From: Gordionus sp. m RMFG-2023
Taxonomy: Eukaryota > Nematomorpha > Gordioida > Chordodea > Parachordodidae
Assembly (NCBI RefSeq): GCF_954871325.1
Contig: NC_088776.1
Coordinates: forward strand, 573,671-637,670
Direction: 5' to 3'
Length of the DNA stretch: 64,000 nt
Part shown: one piece after another, positions 46,090 to 59,352 of the stretch
Position numbering within the stretch: the first letter of the stretch is position 1
Layout: each line of letters begins with the position of its first letter
Made by a program: the position numbers and the translations under genes
The notes under the pieces: model-generated
Told to the model about the DNA's origin: nothing
The model's input: the letters and a program-made list of their open reading frames with translations, nothing else
Databases searched by the model: none

Positions 46090-47050
46090 CTTTTGATAAA
46101 TATATTAATTAAAACATTCTAAATCTAAACAAATAAGATACCATTATCATTTCCAAAAATCGTCTTGATTTTGTCAGTACAGCAGGCTAATATGCTGTAA
46201 GTATTGCATCCACATTGAAATACACAAGAATGCCATCCAAGACCCCTAAAATATATCTTACATTCCTTATAGATTGAGTACATAATTGAATAATGATTTA
46301 ATTTGATCGATGACAATAAACACCAAATAAAAGCCACCGTTGGGGCTTAGCTCCAATCAAAGCCTGTACTCCGTTGATCCTTCCACTCATGTTTGAAGCA
46401 CCATCCTAGCTAAGAATCTATTCAAAAATCTCCAATCCAATTTTAACGTCCATTTCCTCCTTAGGATATGACATTTTTTTTAATGTATGACATATTTTTT
46501 TTTTAACGATTTCATTTTTACATAATTATTTTGGAAAATATCAATTCAACATTACTAATATTTGAATTTTTTTTTTCTTCATTTCACATTTCATATGTTT
46601 TTCTAAAGACTTTTTAGCCACTTCCTCCCATATATATATATCTCTTCTCTTCTCTTCTCTTCTTCTTCTCTTCTCTTCTCTTCTCTTCTCTTCTCTTCTC
46701 TTCTCTTCTCTTCTCTTCTCTTCTCTTCTCTTCTTCTTCTCTTCTCTTCTCTTCTCTTCTCTTCTCTTCTCTTCTCTTCTCTTCTCTCTCTCTTCTCTTC
46801 TCTTCTCTTCTCTTCTCTTCTCTTCTTCTTCTCTTCTCTTCTCTTCTCTTCTCTTCTCTTCTCTTCTCTTCTCTTCTCTTCTCTTCTCTTCTCTTCTCTT
46901 CTCTTCTCTTCTTCTTCTCTTCTCTTCTCTTCTCTTCTCTTCTCTTCTCTTCTCTTCTCTTCTCTTCTCTTCTCTTCTCTTCTCTTCTCTTCTCTTCTCT
47001 TCTCTTCTCATCTTCTCATCTCATCACTTCTGAAAAGAAGGAAAGAAGGA

Positions 47051-47098
<48 letters not shown>

Positions 47099-47990
47099 AA
47101 TAAAGTATATAAAATCAAAAAGTATAATATAAATTTTTAAATCTTTTAAAATAACGAAAGTATATAAAGAAATTCTTTAAAGCATAACTATTTTTAACAA
47201 AAAAAATAAAATAAATTTTATTGAAAAGATTGGAATTAGTGACAATCTATAATTGAAAAAGATATGATTTTTTTTTTCAATAATTTATCCTAGGTTTTAT
47301 AGAAATATTTGAAGTCAAAAGCAAAGAATCATACAAATTGTAATCTTATTTAAATAAAAATTAAGGTGTACGAGTTAGAGGCCCTAGAAATGCTTCGAAC
47401 CATTCTTAACCAATTGTTTCTAATTGCTCTTATCAATTCTATGTCTTCTACAGAGCTGCTTCAGTTAAATTACCAGGGAAACAAGGCTGGTCTTTTATAA
47501 GAACAAAAGGTTATCTTTGAGAATAATTTGAAAATAGATATAGTGTAATCGGATGTCAATTGCTCTAAATTTACAGAATATATTGGATTAGATGCAAACG
47601 AAATTTTACAAAAATACATTTAAAATAGATAGAATCACTTTTTGGGTATTCTAGTAACATTTTATAGAACATGTAAATGGAAGGGAACTATAAAGAGTTC
47701 ATGTTAATTTTATCGAAACTTCTAGAAAGCAAATATTAAGCATCATCGGTTATATGATGTTTGATTTTTCAAAATATCATTCTATTAAAACTGATTATCA
47801 TCTGATCGATGATTAACACGAAATACTTCAGAAGTTCTGTAAATAAGAAGGGCGAGTCATTTGGACGTCCTTCCAAATATTTCTCAGAAACACGACTTCT
47901 TATACATTCAGTTTCCAAGCGTATTTCATAGGGTATCATCAAATCGGCAAATTTTTTATTGATAGATAGAGCCATATTTGCAGCTTTCAT
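46090..47990 (-). pseudogene. Decayed hAT transposase remains
   Basis: Minus strand at about 46450-46330 reads DGASNMSGRINGVQALIG after a stop, the hAT motif (Y/C)DGASNMSGxxxGVQAxI. Immediately beyond is QSIRNVRYILGVLDGILVYF (compare SIRNCFGTIQ..FF). At 47990-47769 the same strand reads RVSEKYLEGRPNDS and LLKYFVLIIDQMIISFNRM, which resembles the later segment RxxxRQxxRxN...YFRxxVFxPFLDxxIxxL. Because that later segment lies upstream on the coding strand, at least two broken copies or a rearrangement are involved. A microsatellite separates them. No terminal repeats were found. Confidence 0.6.
46641..47102. repeat. CTTCT pentanucleotide array followed by AAAG array
   Basis: 46641-47025 is (CTTCT)n with several CTTCTT or CTCTCT interruptions that recur at intervals near 46660, 46730 and 46825. 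47033-47102 is GAAAGAAG grading into AAAG. The Arg/Glu-rich minus frame is an artefact. Confidence 0.97.
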
Positions 47991-48343
47991 ATGTATAGGT
48001 TAAAAAAATTTAGATCTAGGCATAGAGCACAGAGTAGGGACAATATTGGACATCAATTTTTGAATTTTTAAAACAGGAGGATGAAGCTCTTAATTATTAT
48101 ATCAAATATATAAATGTAAATGTTTGGTTATAATGATTAATAGTACTCAATTTTTATAAAAAAAAACCTAGGAAATCTAAATGTTAAATTTTTTTATAGC
48201 AAAATATAACTTAGTTTCTGTAATTTTATATACAAACAATTACACTGAAATTTTAGAAAATATTAATAACTGTTAAAAATAGCACACTTTTTATAGTTTT
48301 GAAAGAGAAAAGTAAAAGAAATGCTTTCAAGGATATTAAAAAC

Positions 48344-48494
48344 TAGTGTTGGTAAAATGCTTCTACAAGCCTGAAGTATTTGTTTGTTGAAGGAGCAAAG
48401 GTTTAGACATCTATTAGCGAAATCTCGAGACTAGGGCAAATATCTTTCTGGCTAAAATATTGAGTTAGCCGTTGCTCAAGCCTTAACAACACTA
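48344..48494. mobile_element. TAGTGTTG-family MITE, internally shortened
   Basis: Ends TAGTGTTGGTAAAATGC and CCTTAACAACACTA. The interior GAAGGAGCAAAGGTTTAGAC, CTATTAGCGAAATCTCGAGA and GGCTAAAATATTGAGTTAGCC matches the family. Confidence 0.75.
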
Positions 48495-49100
48495 TATTAA
48501 ACCAATTAAAAATTAATTTTCATATGTAAAAATTCGTAAAACAAAATTATTTTGTAAAATTTTTAGAATTAAACTTCCTTTAGAAAAAAAAAAATAAAAA
48601 GTAAAGTCTAAGTTAAAAAAAAAATAATAAAATTGTCATAAAAATGTAATTTTTGTAATATTTAAGATTCTATAAAAGGTTAATATTTTCTTTAATGTAA
48701 AAATTATTGATAAAGATTTGCAAAATCAGCATATTAATGTTACGCATATATCACATTTTTAAAAATTATTTGAATTATAACTTCCTTAAAAATATATTTA
48801 TAAATAAATTTCTTAGGTAAAAATAATAACAAATTTTGTTATTTTCGTAAATATCTAATATAATTTTATATAAAGATAATTATTTTCTTTCTTTGATGTA
48901 AAAATTAATATTTTATTATATAATTAGATAGAGAGATTTGCACAATAAGCATGTAAAATTTAAAGCTTATTATTTATATATATATATATATTGTAAATTT
49001 CATCATTATTAAACAACTAATAAAAGATCAAATATAGTAGATTAACAAACCTTATTTAAAAAATATGTATTTACAAAAACAATATTATTATATAATATTG

Positions 49101-49164
49101 ATGATGTTTGAATATTTTATTCCAGGAAACCTTCTATTATTCATTCTTATTTCCCTCTCTACAG
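49101..49164 (+). other. Possible first exon with hydrophobic leader
   Basis: ATG at 49101 reads MMFEYFIPGNLLLFILISLS and runs into a strong donor ACAG|GTAATT. It could be a signal-peptide exon of an unidentified plus-strand gene. No second exon was tied to it. Confidence 0.22.
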
Positions 49165-49799
49165 GTAATTTCAATTTTTGTTCTTTTCCAAATTTTTTTT
49201 AAAACAATTTGAAAAATTATTAAAATTTATCCATAAATATTAGTTTTCATAAATATTCCTAAAAAAAAGCGGTAAAATATAAAAATATTATCCAACCAAT
49301 GATAAACCAGAACTCACGATTCATGCATTAAAATGCTTAAAAATGGTGTACATATATTAAAATCCAACCAATGAGGCATTTAGTCAAAATGTTTTTCAAT
49401 GACAACTACAACCAATGAAATTGATTCTCGCTGTCTTTAACATATGCATGTTCTGCTTAATATTGTCAGTCTAGGTTAACTATTAAACGTGATTGACATC
49501 AATCGAGATGATAATTTTTTTTATTGGATAGTGTTTAAATGTAATTATCCCATAAAAAATGATATAATACCCTTATACACTTATATAGATAAAATTTTTG
49601 AAATTCTTATCAAAATTTATTGTTATTAAAATCAGAAATAATATTATTAAACTCTGGTAAAAAACAAAAATGTTTTAAATCCTTAGGAAAGGAATTAAAT
49701 ATTTTCAAATCAAGTTTTTTATACCAATTTTATAGCATGACTTAAACTATTAATACAGATTAATTCTAGCCACTCATTTTTCTTAGCCTTTTTGATTTA

Positions 49800-50170
49800 A
49801 ATTCTAACCCCCCCCCCCCCCCATATCTTCATTAACCCTTTAAATTTAAAACTTATATCTCTCCAACCTTTCAAATTTTAAACTACTTTTATCTCATTTT
49901 GCCTTTTAACTTTAACCTTATCCGATAATTTATAACCTTTTAATTTTAACCCTAACCTATACTCATTTTAAAGCTTTTATCTCTTTTTACCTTTTAAATT
50001 TAATCTTAACCTATAATTTCTAACATTTTAATTCTAACCCTAACCTATACCCCTAACCTTAAATTTTAACACCATAATCTCTTTTGCCATTTAATTTTAA
50101 CCTTAATCCCTATTTCTTTTCTAACCACTTAATTCTAACCTTACCTATAACCTTTAACCTTTTAATTTTT
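49800..50170. repeat. Degenerate roughly 100-bp repeat with TAACCCTAACCTATA motifs
   Basis: Three to four diverged units of the form CTTTTATCTC...CCTTTTAATTT then TAACCCTAACCTATA, preceded by a 16-base C run near 49807. CCCTAA recalls a telomere repeat but is not tandem at 6 bp. Confidence 0.7.
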
Positions 50171-50959
50171 ACCACTATTTATCAAAATTATTCAAATTTG
50201 ACAGGAAGATTAGATATTATAATATAACATATTTGTAAGCATAATTTGATTGTCCCAGGCCCGGTCTAATCACCTTATTTTTAATTTATATTTTCTTTTT
50301 ATTTTATAGATAATTATTTCGATATTGAATTTTAATATTTTTATGTAATATTTGGGGTTTTCGTTTTAACAATTCATTAATATATTAAAAATTTAAATGG
50401 TTTTAATTGTATTCCACCAAGTTCTGCTTTCTTCTTCAGAAGTATTCTTCTGTCAAAATTATTAATTTTTTAAACGGTTCTTACAAGGATAATTTCAATA
50501 CCAGAAAATTTATAAATTGATTTTCTTCCCAACTTAATTTTGAAAATTAAATATAAATTTTATTAAAAAAAATATTCAAAATAATATTTAAATTTTGTGT
50601 TTTATAGTAAATTCTCTATCCATAATTTCTATAGCGAAATTATGAATTTTTTTCTCATTATTTAGAGCGTCAAAAAATTTTTTTTAAAATTTTTTATGGT
50701 TGCATGGCACCAATAAATCGATATTGCCAATAAAATAAATTATTTTATTTATTATACATCATTAGATATTCCGGCTTTCAAGACTTTTCCATCAAACCAA
50801 GGAAATCTCAACAATGCACTCACAGTATAATAGCAATATAAATAAAATCAATCCAGATACATTTCTTAAAAACTAAGTTACTTTTCTAAAAACCTATTAA
50901 TTATCAATTAATCATAAAAAAATCTTATAACTTAAAAATTTTATTTTGTTTTAATCGTC

Positions 50960-52760
50960 GCTATATAAATTATTTAAATAATTTGGATATAATTTACAAT
51001 ATCAAGATTACAAATTATGAAATTTATAAAACTTTATTTTATTAATTATGGAAGCCGTTACAACTGCACAATACAGGTTTATATTCTATATAATAAATAA
51101 ATTATATAAATTTTCATAGCTACGCTAGATTGAAGTTAGGGTTACTAGCAACAATTAGTTGCATTATTCAAAATTCCTATTTTTGAACATCATCCTTCTA
51201 AATATTTCCCCTAAAATGAAATATTTAAATGGATATTATAAAAAATTTGAATCGATTCTAATATAAATCGCGCATAGGTATCAGGGTAAAAGATATAAAA
51301 ATAAAACTAATTCCTGTCCAGCCCTGATTTTTTTTAAAAAATATATAATATTGATTCTTGATTTTTTTTATAGCTAATAATGGCGATTTCTGATATTTGG
51401 TTTTGAAATATACGGCTCGGTCCGGCCCGGGTATATTTAAAAAAACTAAATACCGACCGGCCCGTCCAGGGCTGGGCTTAGGACTAGGCCTGCACGTATT
51501 AGATTTCTATACCCATTTTACCCCTAATGATATCTGTTATATAATTAGTTTATTTTTTTTTTAACTTCTAGATAAGTAATAAACCTCTAATAACTCCTCA
51601 TTTTATTAATAACTTTAGGATCATATGTAAAAAAAAATATAACTTTATCAAGATACTAGAAGTTGAATGGGTAAAATCCAGGTTAAGCATTAGAAAGTTT
51701 GATTGCGTTAACTTTCCTAAACCGTAAACCGTTGTTCCCCGGTTTTCCCTATCCGTAATTTGCAGTTTGTTCGACTCTTTTATTATTTTCAATTATTTTC
51801 TATATTTTTTTTATAACCGATTTATGATTGATTATCTGCAATTAATCATTATATTATTTACAAAAAAAAATATGTTTGAAAAATAAAGCCAACAATTCTA
51901 TAGGTATAACGAATTTTATATTTTTATGTATTAAATATGCAAAAAAATATTAAATATTTGAAAAAATTTGAAATAATTTAACATGATATTTAAATGGTTT
52001 ATTGAGAATTTTGGAAAAATTATATATTATATTGAAAAGTAAATTGAAGCAAATAACTAGTGTTTCTATCTACGATATTTTGATATTTTTTATAACTCAT
52101 ATTATTTAGCGAAGGCGCACCAAAACCCTATCGTAATTGCCATAACGATTTATAGACCAGATCGACAAATAAAAGTTATATTAAATAAGAATTTATATGT
52201 TTATAGCTTAATATATGCAAACTTATTTCCTTTTTTAAAATTAATTATTAATTATAGATTAGTCTAATATAACGTAGAATTAAATTGGTGTACTTGATTA
52301 TTGTAAGTGTTGTTAAAGTTCCTAAGAAGTTTAGTCAACTATAAAACTAATATTAGAATCAAATCTTCAACTTGAGACTCAACTTAGAAGTTAAATTCAA
52401 TTTTTTTAGGCTAAAAGCTTGACTAAGCCACCAATAGAGATGGTCAAAGTTAGCTAATATAACAACACTTGTTGTGATTTAATGAGTATATAATTTGAGA
52501 TTCTTAGAATAATTTCTCAAGATCCGATAAATAATCCAACGCACTAAGAAACATCCTTCAGTTCATATATATCGGATGCATAACACTAGGTTGATTTTAG
52601 GGTACTCCGTTTTAAATGTCTTCTTTAGCAGTGGAAGGATTAAGATTTAAAGAGTTTGACGCCTAATTATATGACATATATAAAAACTTATATAAAAACA
52701 ATACATGATAAAGAAAATGAAATCAGTAATAAGAAGGCTGTCATTTTAAGACCTGATGAA
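50960..52760. repeat. Tandem segmental duplication, unit A
   Basis: Begins CTATATAAATTATTTAAATAA and matches unit B collinearly: CAGGTTTATATTCTATATAA, ATGGAAGCCGTTACAA, GCGTTAACTTT(T)CCTAAAC, AGATCCGATAAATAA, CACTAGGTTGATTTTAGGG, GACATATA. It includes a GC-rich hAT MITE remnant at about 51320-51500 that B shares, and a MITE at 52305-52470 that B lacks. No gene recognised inside; 51598-51792 is a chance frame. Confidence 0.9.
52305..52470. mobile_element. AAGTGTTGTTAAAG MITE in unit A only
   Basis: Ends AAGTGTTGTTAAAG and ATAACAACACTT. Unit B has the flanks GATTATTATA and GTTGTGATTT directly joined, so this insertion is absent there. No target duplication is obvious. Confidence 0.75.
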
Positions 52761-54770
52761 GCTATATAAATTATTTAAATAATTCGGATACAATTTACAA
52801 TATCAAGATTAACAAATTTTGAAATTTAATAAACCTTTATTTTTTTTATTAATTATGGAAGCCGTTACAAGATACAGGTTTATATTCTATATAATAAAAA
52901 AACGTAGAAATATTAATAGCTAGGTTAAATTAGAAGTTAGGTTACTAGAAAACTAGTTGCTTTCTTCAAAATTCCTATTTTTTTGAACGTTATCATTCTA
53001 AATATTACCACTAAAATGTAACGTTTTAAATGGATATTTAAAAAAAAATTTGAAAATATTCTAATATAAATCACACGGCGACTATTTCACTCTGTCAAGA
53101 TATTATAATAAAACTGCGTGAACTTTGTTTCAGAATTTTCTAACCTGTTTCTATCAGAAACCTCAACCGAGATTTTTCCTTCAAAAAAGTTTTTCTCCCG
53201 CCTCGGGTTTTGCATTTTCGGGCCCGGCCCGGATTTTAAAAAAATATATTATATTTTGATTTTTATAGCTAATAATAGCGATTTCAAATATTTAGGTTTA
53301 AAATATACGGCCCGGCCAGGCCTAGGCCCGATCCCTCTAAATGTTATCTTTTTTTTTAACTTCTAGATAAGTTATAAACCTCTAATAACTTATCATTTAA
53401 AAATAAAAAAATGATAACTATATCAAAATACTAGAAATATATTTTTTATAACTTATGGGTGAACACGGTTTGTTTGCGTTAACTTTTCCTAAACAGTGAA
53501 CCGTTTTTCCCCGGTCTTCCCTACCCCTGATTTCCACTTTTGTTTGACCTTCATTTTGTTCGGTTATGTTATACCCATTTTTGATTGGTTAAATGCAATA
53601 ATAATAATTTTTATTTATTTTTTTTTAAAAAAATACGTTTGAAAAAAGACCACAATTCTATGGGTAAAGATTTTTATATATATTATATGAAAAAATAATA
53701 TTAAATAATTAAATTGAATAATTTGAGATAATATTTTAAATGGTGTTTATCAAGGAATATGGGAAAAATTATTTTATCCCAAAATCAATCGAAGCAAATG
53801 AATAAGTAGTATATTATTATGCTCTAGTATGATATTTCGTATGTTTTATAATGCAATTATATGACAAATGAGACAGGATTTAGGTTTACGCTTATATTGT
53901 TTTTTGATCGAAAATTTATTATATATATATATATCTAGGAATTTTTAAAGATATGAATACTCAAAAGCCGCCTAAGAATTCTAAAGTAAATCCAACAATT
54001 ATTTCTAATTTATATGTTACAGCTAACAATATCGTAGACCCTAGAATTGGAGTGATCCACTTGCACAAATGCTTAAAAATGAGAAAAATCAACATTAAAG
54101 TTTAAAAAAAATCAAACATTGGAAAAGTTTTTTTTGATCAATTTCTGACAGAGCTATAAATTTGACAAAAATTTTTCTAATCTAGTTTTTTTATTCCTAT
54201 ATATATTACGGGAATAAATAAGTTATTATCCACTTCTAACTCAAAAATTTTGAAAATTTCCAGTGGAGGACTCCAATTCCAAACGGACGATATACAAATT
54301 CAATTAATTAGCTAGCTTTTTAAAAATAGAGCATAGTTCAACAAAATAATTGTTAAAAAAAGGATCTATCTGTTGGCAGGGACTATATTGCGCAGGCAAC
54401 AATAGCCTATATATTACTTTTTTTATTAATTAATGATTATAGATGTAGTTTAATTTAACGTAGAATTAAATCGATGTTATATACTTGATTATTATAGTTG
54501 TGATTTTAGTATATAATTGAGATTCTTGGAATAATTTATCAAGATCCGATAAATAAATCCACCGGACAAGGAAACGTCTTCTCAGTTCATGTATATTATG
54601 AATAACTCTAGGTTGATTTTAGGGTACTCCATTTTAAATTTCTTCCTTAGAGGTTGGAAGGATTAAGAGTTAGAAAGTTTGCTGCCTAAGTATATGACAT
54701 ATAAAAACTACAATATATGATAAAGAAAATGAATTCGGTAAAATGAAGGCTGCCATTTTAGAGACCAGAG
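52761..54770. repeat. Tandem segmental duplication, unit B
   Basis: Begins GCTATATAAATTATTTAAAT directly after unit A and ends near GAAGGCTGCCATTTTAGAGACC, parallel to AGAAGGCTGTCATTTTAAGACC at the end of A. It contains the shared GC-rich hAT remnant (about 53195-53340, GGGCCCGGCCCGG and ACGGCCCGGCC) and an extra roughly 400 bp around 53930-54410 that I did not match to A. The units are well diverged, so the duplication is old. Confidence 0.9.
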
Positions 54771-54774
54771 AAAA

Positions 54775-56460
54775 CTTAGCTAGTTTGCCTCGGTTTACAG
54801 GTTTTTTATTAAAACAAAAATTATTATCTTTTAATCGCCTTTGCCATTAGAAGAATATTTAGCATTGCGCCCAAACTAAATAAACTTTCAAATCGGGGGG
54901 CTGATGAAGTTAATTACAGTATTATATTTAAATTAGATAATTATTAATGGAAGTATACGAACCTCCAACTCAGTGTTATGAGAATTATTAAACTCAAAAT
55001 AATTCGTTACAACTTCCATTTTCTTGGTTTTAGATGTTAAATATAATGGTGTTGTTATTTTATTATGTATTACTAAATTTAGATGTGTATTTAAAAATAT
55101 ATTTTCTAAACATATGATTCAATTCGTAATTTTCTTAAAGGACAGAGGTGATCATGATGCCAAAAAATACTTCATTATATTCATCACTTTTAAATGAGGA
55201 ATAAATTTTTTTTCCCATATCTTACTTATACCCTGACAGCTTTAAATAGAAGTATACAATATTGCGTAAATTTCCAAATTCACCCAAGTCCCTGAAATGG
55301 AGTAATGGCTATCCTAAAAATTATTGCATGTTATATGTGCATTTTAATTTTTTCATAACTTTCTAATTTCATATTTTTAGATGATTTATTCTATTTTATC
55401 CAATCTTCTATTTTTCCATTTTTGAGTCTTTTTATGAGTTTCTTTGGTTTACCTTTATATAATATCACCCTTCCCATTTTCAATAAATTTATTTTACGTA
55501 TATTATATATTTTGGTTTATTAACTAATTAAGTAACAACACCTCTTAGTCTCCAAATTTTTTTTTCCTTTTTAGTAATATATTTTACGATAACAGAAACT
55601 TCATAAATTAAGTTTGTTTCTCAAAAATGGAATTCTAAGATCCCTCTAAATCCGTCACCATAAAATTCTATTTCTTGACTTTCTAATTTACTGCCGATAC
55701 ATTTCGTGTTCTTATTCGAATAGTATCTCTTTTCTTCTCCAGAAAATAAAAGTTATCTTAAATCTCAATCATTTTCTACACTTGTTTTAGCATTCTAACT
55801 CAGTACTACTTCCAGAGACTATAGTTTAATTATTTTATATATCGGAATTATTTATTAAAACTTCAGGATTAAATTTTATATTTTTTTAAAAAAAATTACC
55901 ATGATTTGTAAGCTAATTTTTGTGTATCACTAGGAAAAATTAATATTAAAAAAATATATTAATTCTCAAAACAAATTTGCCAGGTTGAGAAAAAAAATAA
56001 AATGAAAATTGAAAAATAGTCAGAAAAAAAGAGAATTCATAATAAGCAAAAGAATAAGGATAAATGCTAAGAAAGGTAAGTAAATTATTATACTCTAGGC
56101 CTAAACCTTAGCATTGTAAATAAACAGAGTAAATGAAAATATTAGTTAAAAAAAATTTTTTTTTAAATAAATCTGGGTTAAACTATAATTAAAAAAACAC
56201 TTTTTTTTAAAAAAATACACAGAAAAAAATATAAAAAAAATATAAAATAATGAATAGAAAATAATTTTTATTAAAAAAAATAAAATACTTTAAAAAGGAA
56301 TAGAAAAAATTCTTACAAAGGTGATTCGAAAACGTGGGAAGAAAAATTAAGCAAATTTTTTTTAAAAAAAATATTGAAGAAATGAAGAAAAAAATATAAA
56401 ATAAATCTCTAACATAATCATTAAATTATTCCAATTAAAAGAAAATTTACAGTGAAAAAG
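54775..56460. other. AT-rich stretch without recognised features
   Basis: No exon, MITE end or array was recognised on either strand. Confidence 0.4.
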
Positions 56461-56800
56461 TTTGCTAGCTAGTTTGAATATCAGCTGATTAATTTGTGTA
56501 TATTAGTTAACTAGTTTGAATATCAAATGATTAATTGTATATCAGCTAGCTAGTTTGAATATCAGCTGGTTATCTTATATTAGCTAGCTAGTTTGAATAT
56601 TAGTTTGGTTAATTTGTAACTAATTAGTTTGAATATCAGCTGCCTAATTTGTGTATATTAGCAAGCTAGTTTTAGTATCAGCTGATTACTAGTACATATT
56701 AGCTAGCTAGTTTGAATATCAGCTGGGTTATCTTGTGTATATTAGCTAGCTAGTTTGATTATCAGCTGATCAATTTGTGCGTATTAGCTAACTAATTTGT
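56461..56800. repeat. Roughly 45-bp minisatellite rich in GCTAGC and CAGCTG
   Basis: Seven to eight diverged units of TTAGCTAGCTAGTTTGAATA followed by TCAGCTGATTAATTTGTGTA. Both hexamers are self-complementary, so each unit offers regular palindromes. Confidence 0.92.
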
Positions 56801-57051
56801 ACTATATATCTTAATCATCCGTGATAATATAAAAATACTTTTACTGCTGCAGAAAAAGAAAGACCCAAGTACGTAAATAAAATTTATATTCAAACATAAC
56901 AAGTGTTTTGATTGATTCTTCGTCTAATTTAAAAATGAAAAACCGATTTAAACATATGATTAAGAGTCCTTAGAGAATAGAAATAATTACAACTATTTAA
57001 TGGTGGAATATAATTAAGGTTAAACTGATAATATGATTTATTTTAAACTTG

Positions 57052-57615
57052 ATGGCATTTATCTGGCTGCGCCAGTCCTATCACATAGAACTTTATTTGG
57101 TCCTTTTCGAATTTGTGCTGACACAAGGATCCTTCGCTCTAAGTAAATAATTACCCCCCTTATTAGTGAAGGAATTTGTTAAAATCATTTATAAAAGAGG
57201 TAGCAGATATTTTAGGATATTATCACTTTTGAGAAATTGTAATAATTACTTCCGGAAATAAAAAGTAAGGTTTAGGCCATGGGGCGTGTCTTAGTAAGAG
57301 ATAAATGGGTAATAGATATATTAACGTTCAACACAATACTTTTATAATCGAAGCATTGTAATATTTCTGTAGAATACTTATAAGGAAATCCCTTGTTTGA
57401 GAAAAAGTTTTAATAATTTTCTTTCTTTCTTTCTTTTCTTTCTTTCTTTTTAATTCCCTTCTCTACCATCTAATATTTTTAAATTTTTATATTTAGGTCT
57501 GAAATATTTGAACAATGTATTCATCTTCACTGCCCAACTTTTTGCAGAGCCAACTCTATATAAATTATTAAAAACAGTTGAATATGAATCTATGATGAGA
57601 ATAATAACCAATCAT
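57052..57615 (+). other. Two in-phase exon-like islands, unknown protein
   Basis: 57052-57142 reads MAFIWLRQSYHIELYLVLFE then FVLTQGSFAL with donor TAA|GTAAAT. 57497-57615 (acceptor ATATTTAG) continues in phase SLKYLNNVFIFTAQLFAEPT then LYKLLKTVEYESMMRIITNH, with a possible donor CAT|GTAAAA. The 354-bp intron holds a CTTT microsatellite. The first island could instead begin at the internal CGCCAG acceptor. A hydrophobic, helix-rich protein is suggested; I recognise no family. Confidence 0.3.
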
Positions 57616-58379
57616 GTAAAAAAAAAAATTATATATATGCCATTTAATTTTATCTTTAAAATTAACTATTTTTCACGGTTAGGCACGAAAAAATTTTTTC
57701 TAGAGTGAGAAAGATGTAGTAGCTTCTTGTAGAATTACAGTTATTTAGGGCAAACCCTTATTACCACGATTATTACTATTCGCGAGAAAACAAGATAAAT
57801 ATAATAATCGTTGTAGTTGACAGAAATAGGGTGGATTATAGAGATTCGCTAAAACCGACCGAGCCCGTTTCTAAGGCCAAAAGCCAGGCTGGTTGGTCTA
57901 GAAATTAATAAAAAAATATTGAAACCGGTTGGACGGGTCCAAATGATATTTGACGGATACGGACCTGGGAATACGCGCTAAAAATAAAATATCAGACAGC
58001 ACCTAGTAAATCTCTCATTTTTTTTTGCAGAGTTAATAAGCCAGCCCCTGTGGATTAAAATTCTAATATATTTTTGTTTTTTGAATTTCGATATTTTGAT
58101 TATATTTTAAAAATGAATTACAAAACTCGATTATTTATATTTTAAAGGACTGACTGTCTAACTAAAACACTAAATCAATTGAATAATAATATTAAATTCA
58201 CAAAAAAATAAATAAAATAAAACAATTTATGTAACGATGATTGTAAATTCATAATAGAGATACGAATACAAATTGATTTATAAAACGGTTTTTTTTGTAG
58301 AAATAGATTGGCATAGAGGAAAGATAAAAGACGCACGGCGACCGAATTTCCGTAAGATATTAAAATTCGTAACGGGTCG

Positions 58380-58515
58380 TGTCCGAGTCGCAAATCCAAA
58401 ATTATGACGGGGTAAGTTGGACCACCTCGTTTTAGACCAGGCCCAACAATTTAATTTTTTTTTTAAAAACTCAAGCTGATCGAGCAGGACCTGGCTTTGC
58501 AGACCCTTTAGTTCA
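58380..58515. mobile_element. GC-rich hAT MITE fragment
   Basis: GGCCCAACAATTTAATTTT, GAGCAGGACCTGG and terminal TTTGCAGACCCTTTAG resemble a right end. A further GC-rich patch (CCGACCGAGCCCG) lies near 57855. The two overlapping minus frames here are not genes. Confidence 0.45.
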
Positions 58516-59352
58516 ATTATAATGTATTGATATAACATAACCCAGGATTGTGGCAAAAGTTACAAATAGCCTCGCGTTTGCAGGAACATTACTCTAAGGA
58601 AAAAGTTATGTAAACATTATGCAACATTCTCGCAACGATCCAATTTAAAAATATAACGAAAAGTATCTGTAAAAGTTATATTTTTGAGTGTAACGAAATA
58701 CATTTTTTTTAAAAAATATAAATGTAAATAAACATATATTGCAATTTGCTTACAAGATTTAACCGGTAAAAGAGATTATTTTTAAAATTTCGACACAGAG
58801 TTTTTGAAAAATTGTATAATTCCTTTGAAAATTGGAATAATCCTATCTATTCTTAACGATACATCGATATCCCAGTAATCAAATATATATTTTCCGCTAA
58901 CTAAGGAGTCCTTATTTCTCGTTCACAAATTTAATTAATGAACCAAAACAGGAAACGGAAATGATTTTATTTTGAAAAACATAAATTCCAACGTTTAAGG
59001 TGGTGTCACAAAACGCGAATACAAAAAAAAACGCAAATGCAGCTACGTTTAAAATCGTAGCGTTAATTTTTATTGTCCAATTTATGCATTATTTGCACTG
59101 CTTTGAAACATCCAATTTGTGTGCCCTGTTAGAGTCTACGAGAGAAATGAGCAGATAAAATTATTTATCACATTTTACATTTTCATTTTTACTACTCTTT
59201 GTATCTTGATTATGTAAGAGATTTTTGTAACTTTTACGCGTGTTTTAAATTTAGGGTTAACTTACCCGTTTAACCAATTTTTCGGATAACGGCGGTAAAT
59301 GAAACCGGTAATTTTTTTCGAGTAATTGCCCAACCTTATCGATACACATTTG

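Noticed and set aside
46541-47011. 156-codon Arg/Glu-rich frame
   Set aside because: Pentanucleotide CTTCT array; composition is fully explained by the repeat.
58175-58556. Two overlapping minus-strand frames of 74 and 92 codons
   Set aside because: They cover a GC-rich MITE remnant and have no domain or splice support.
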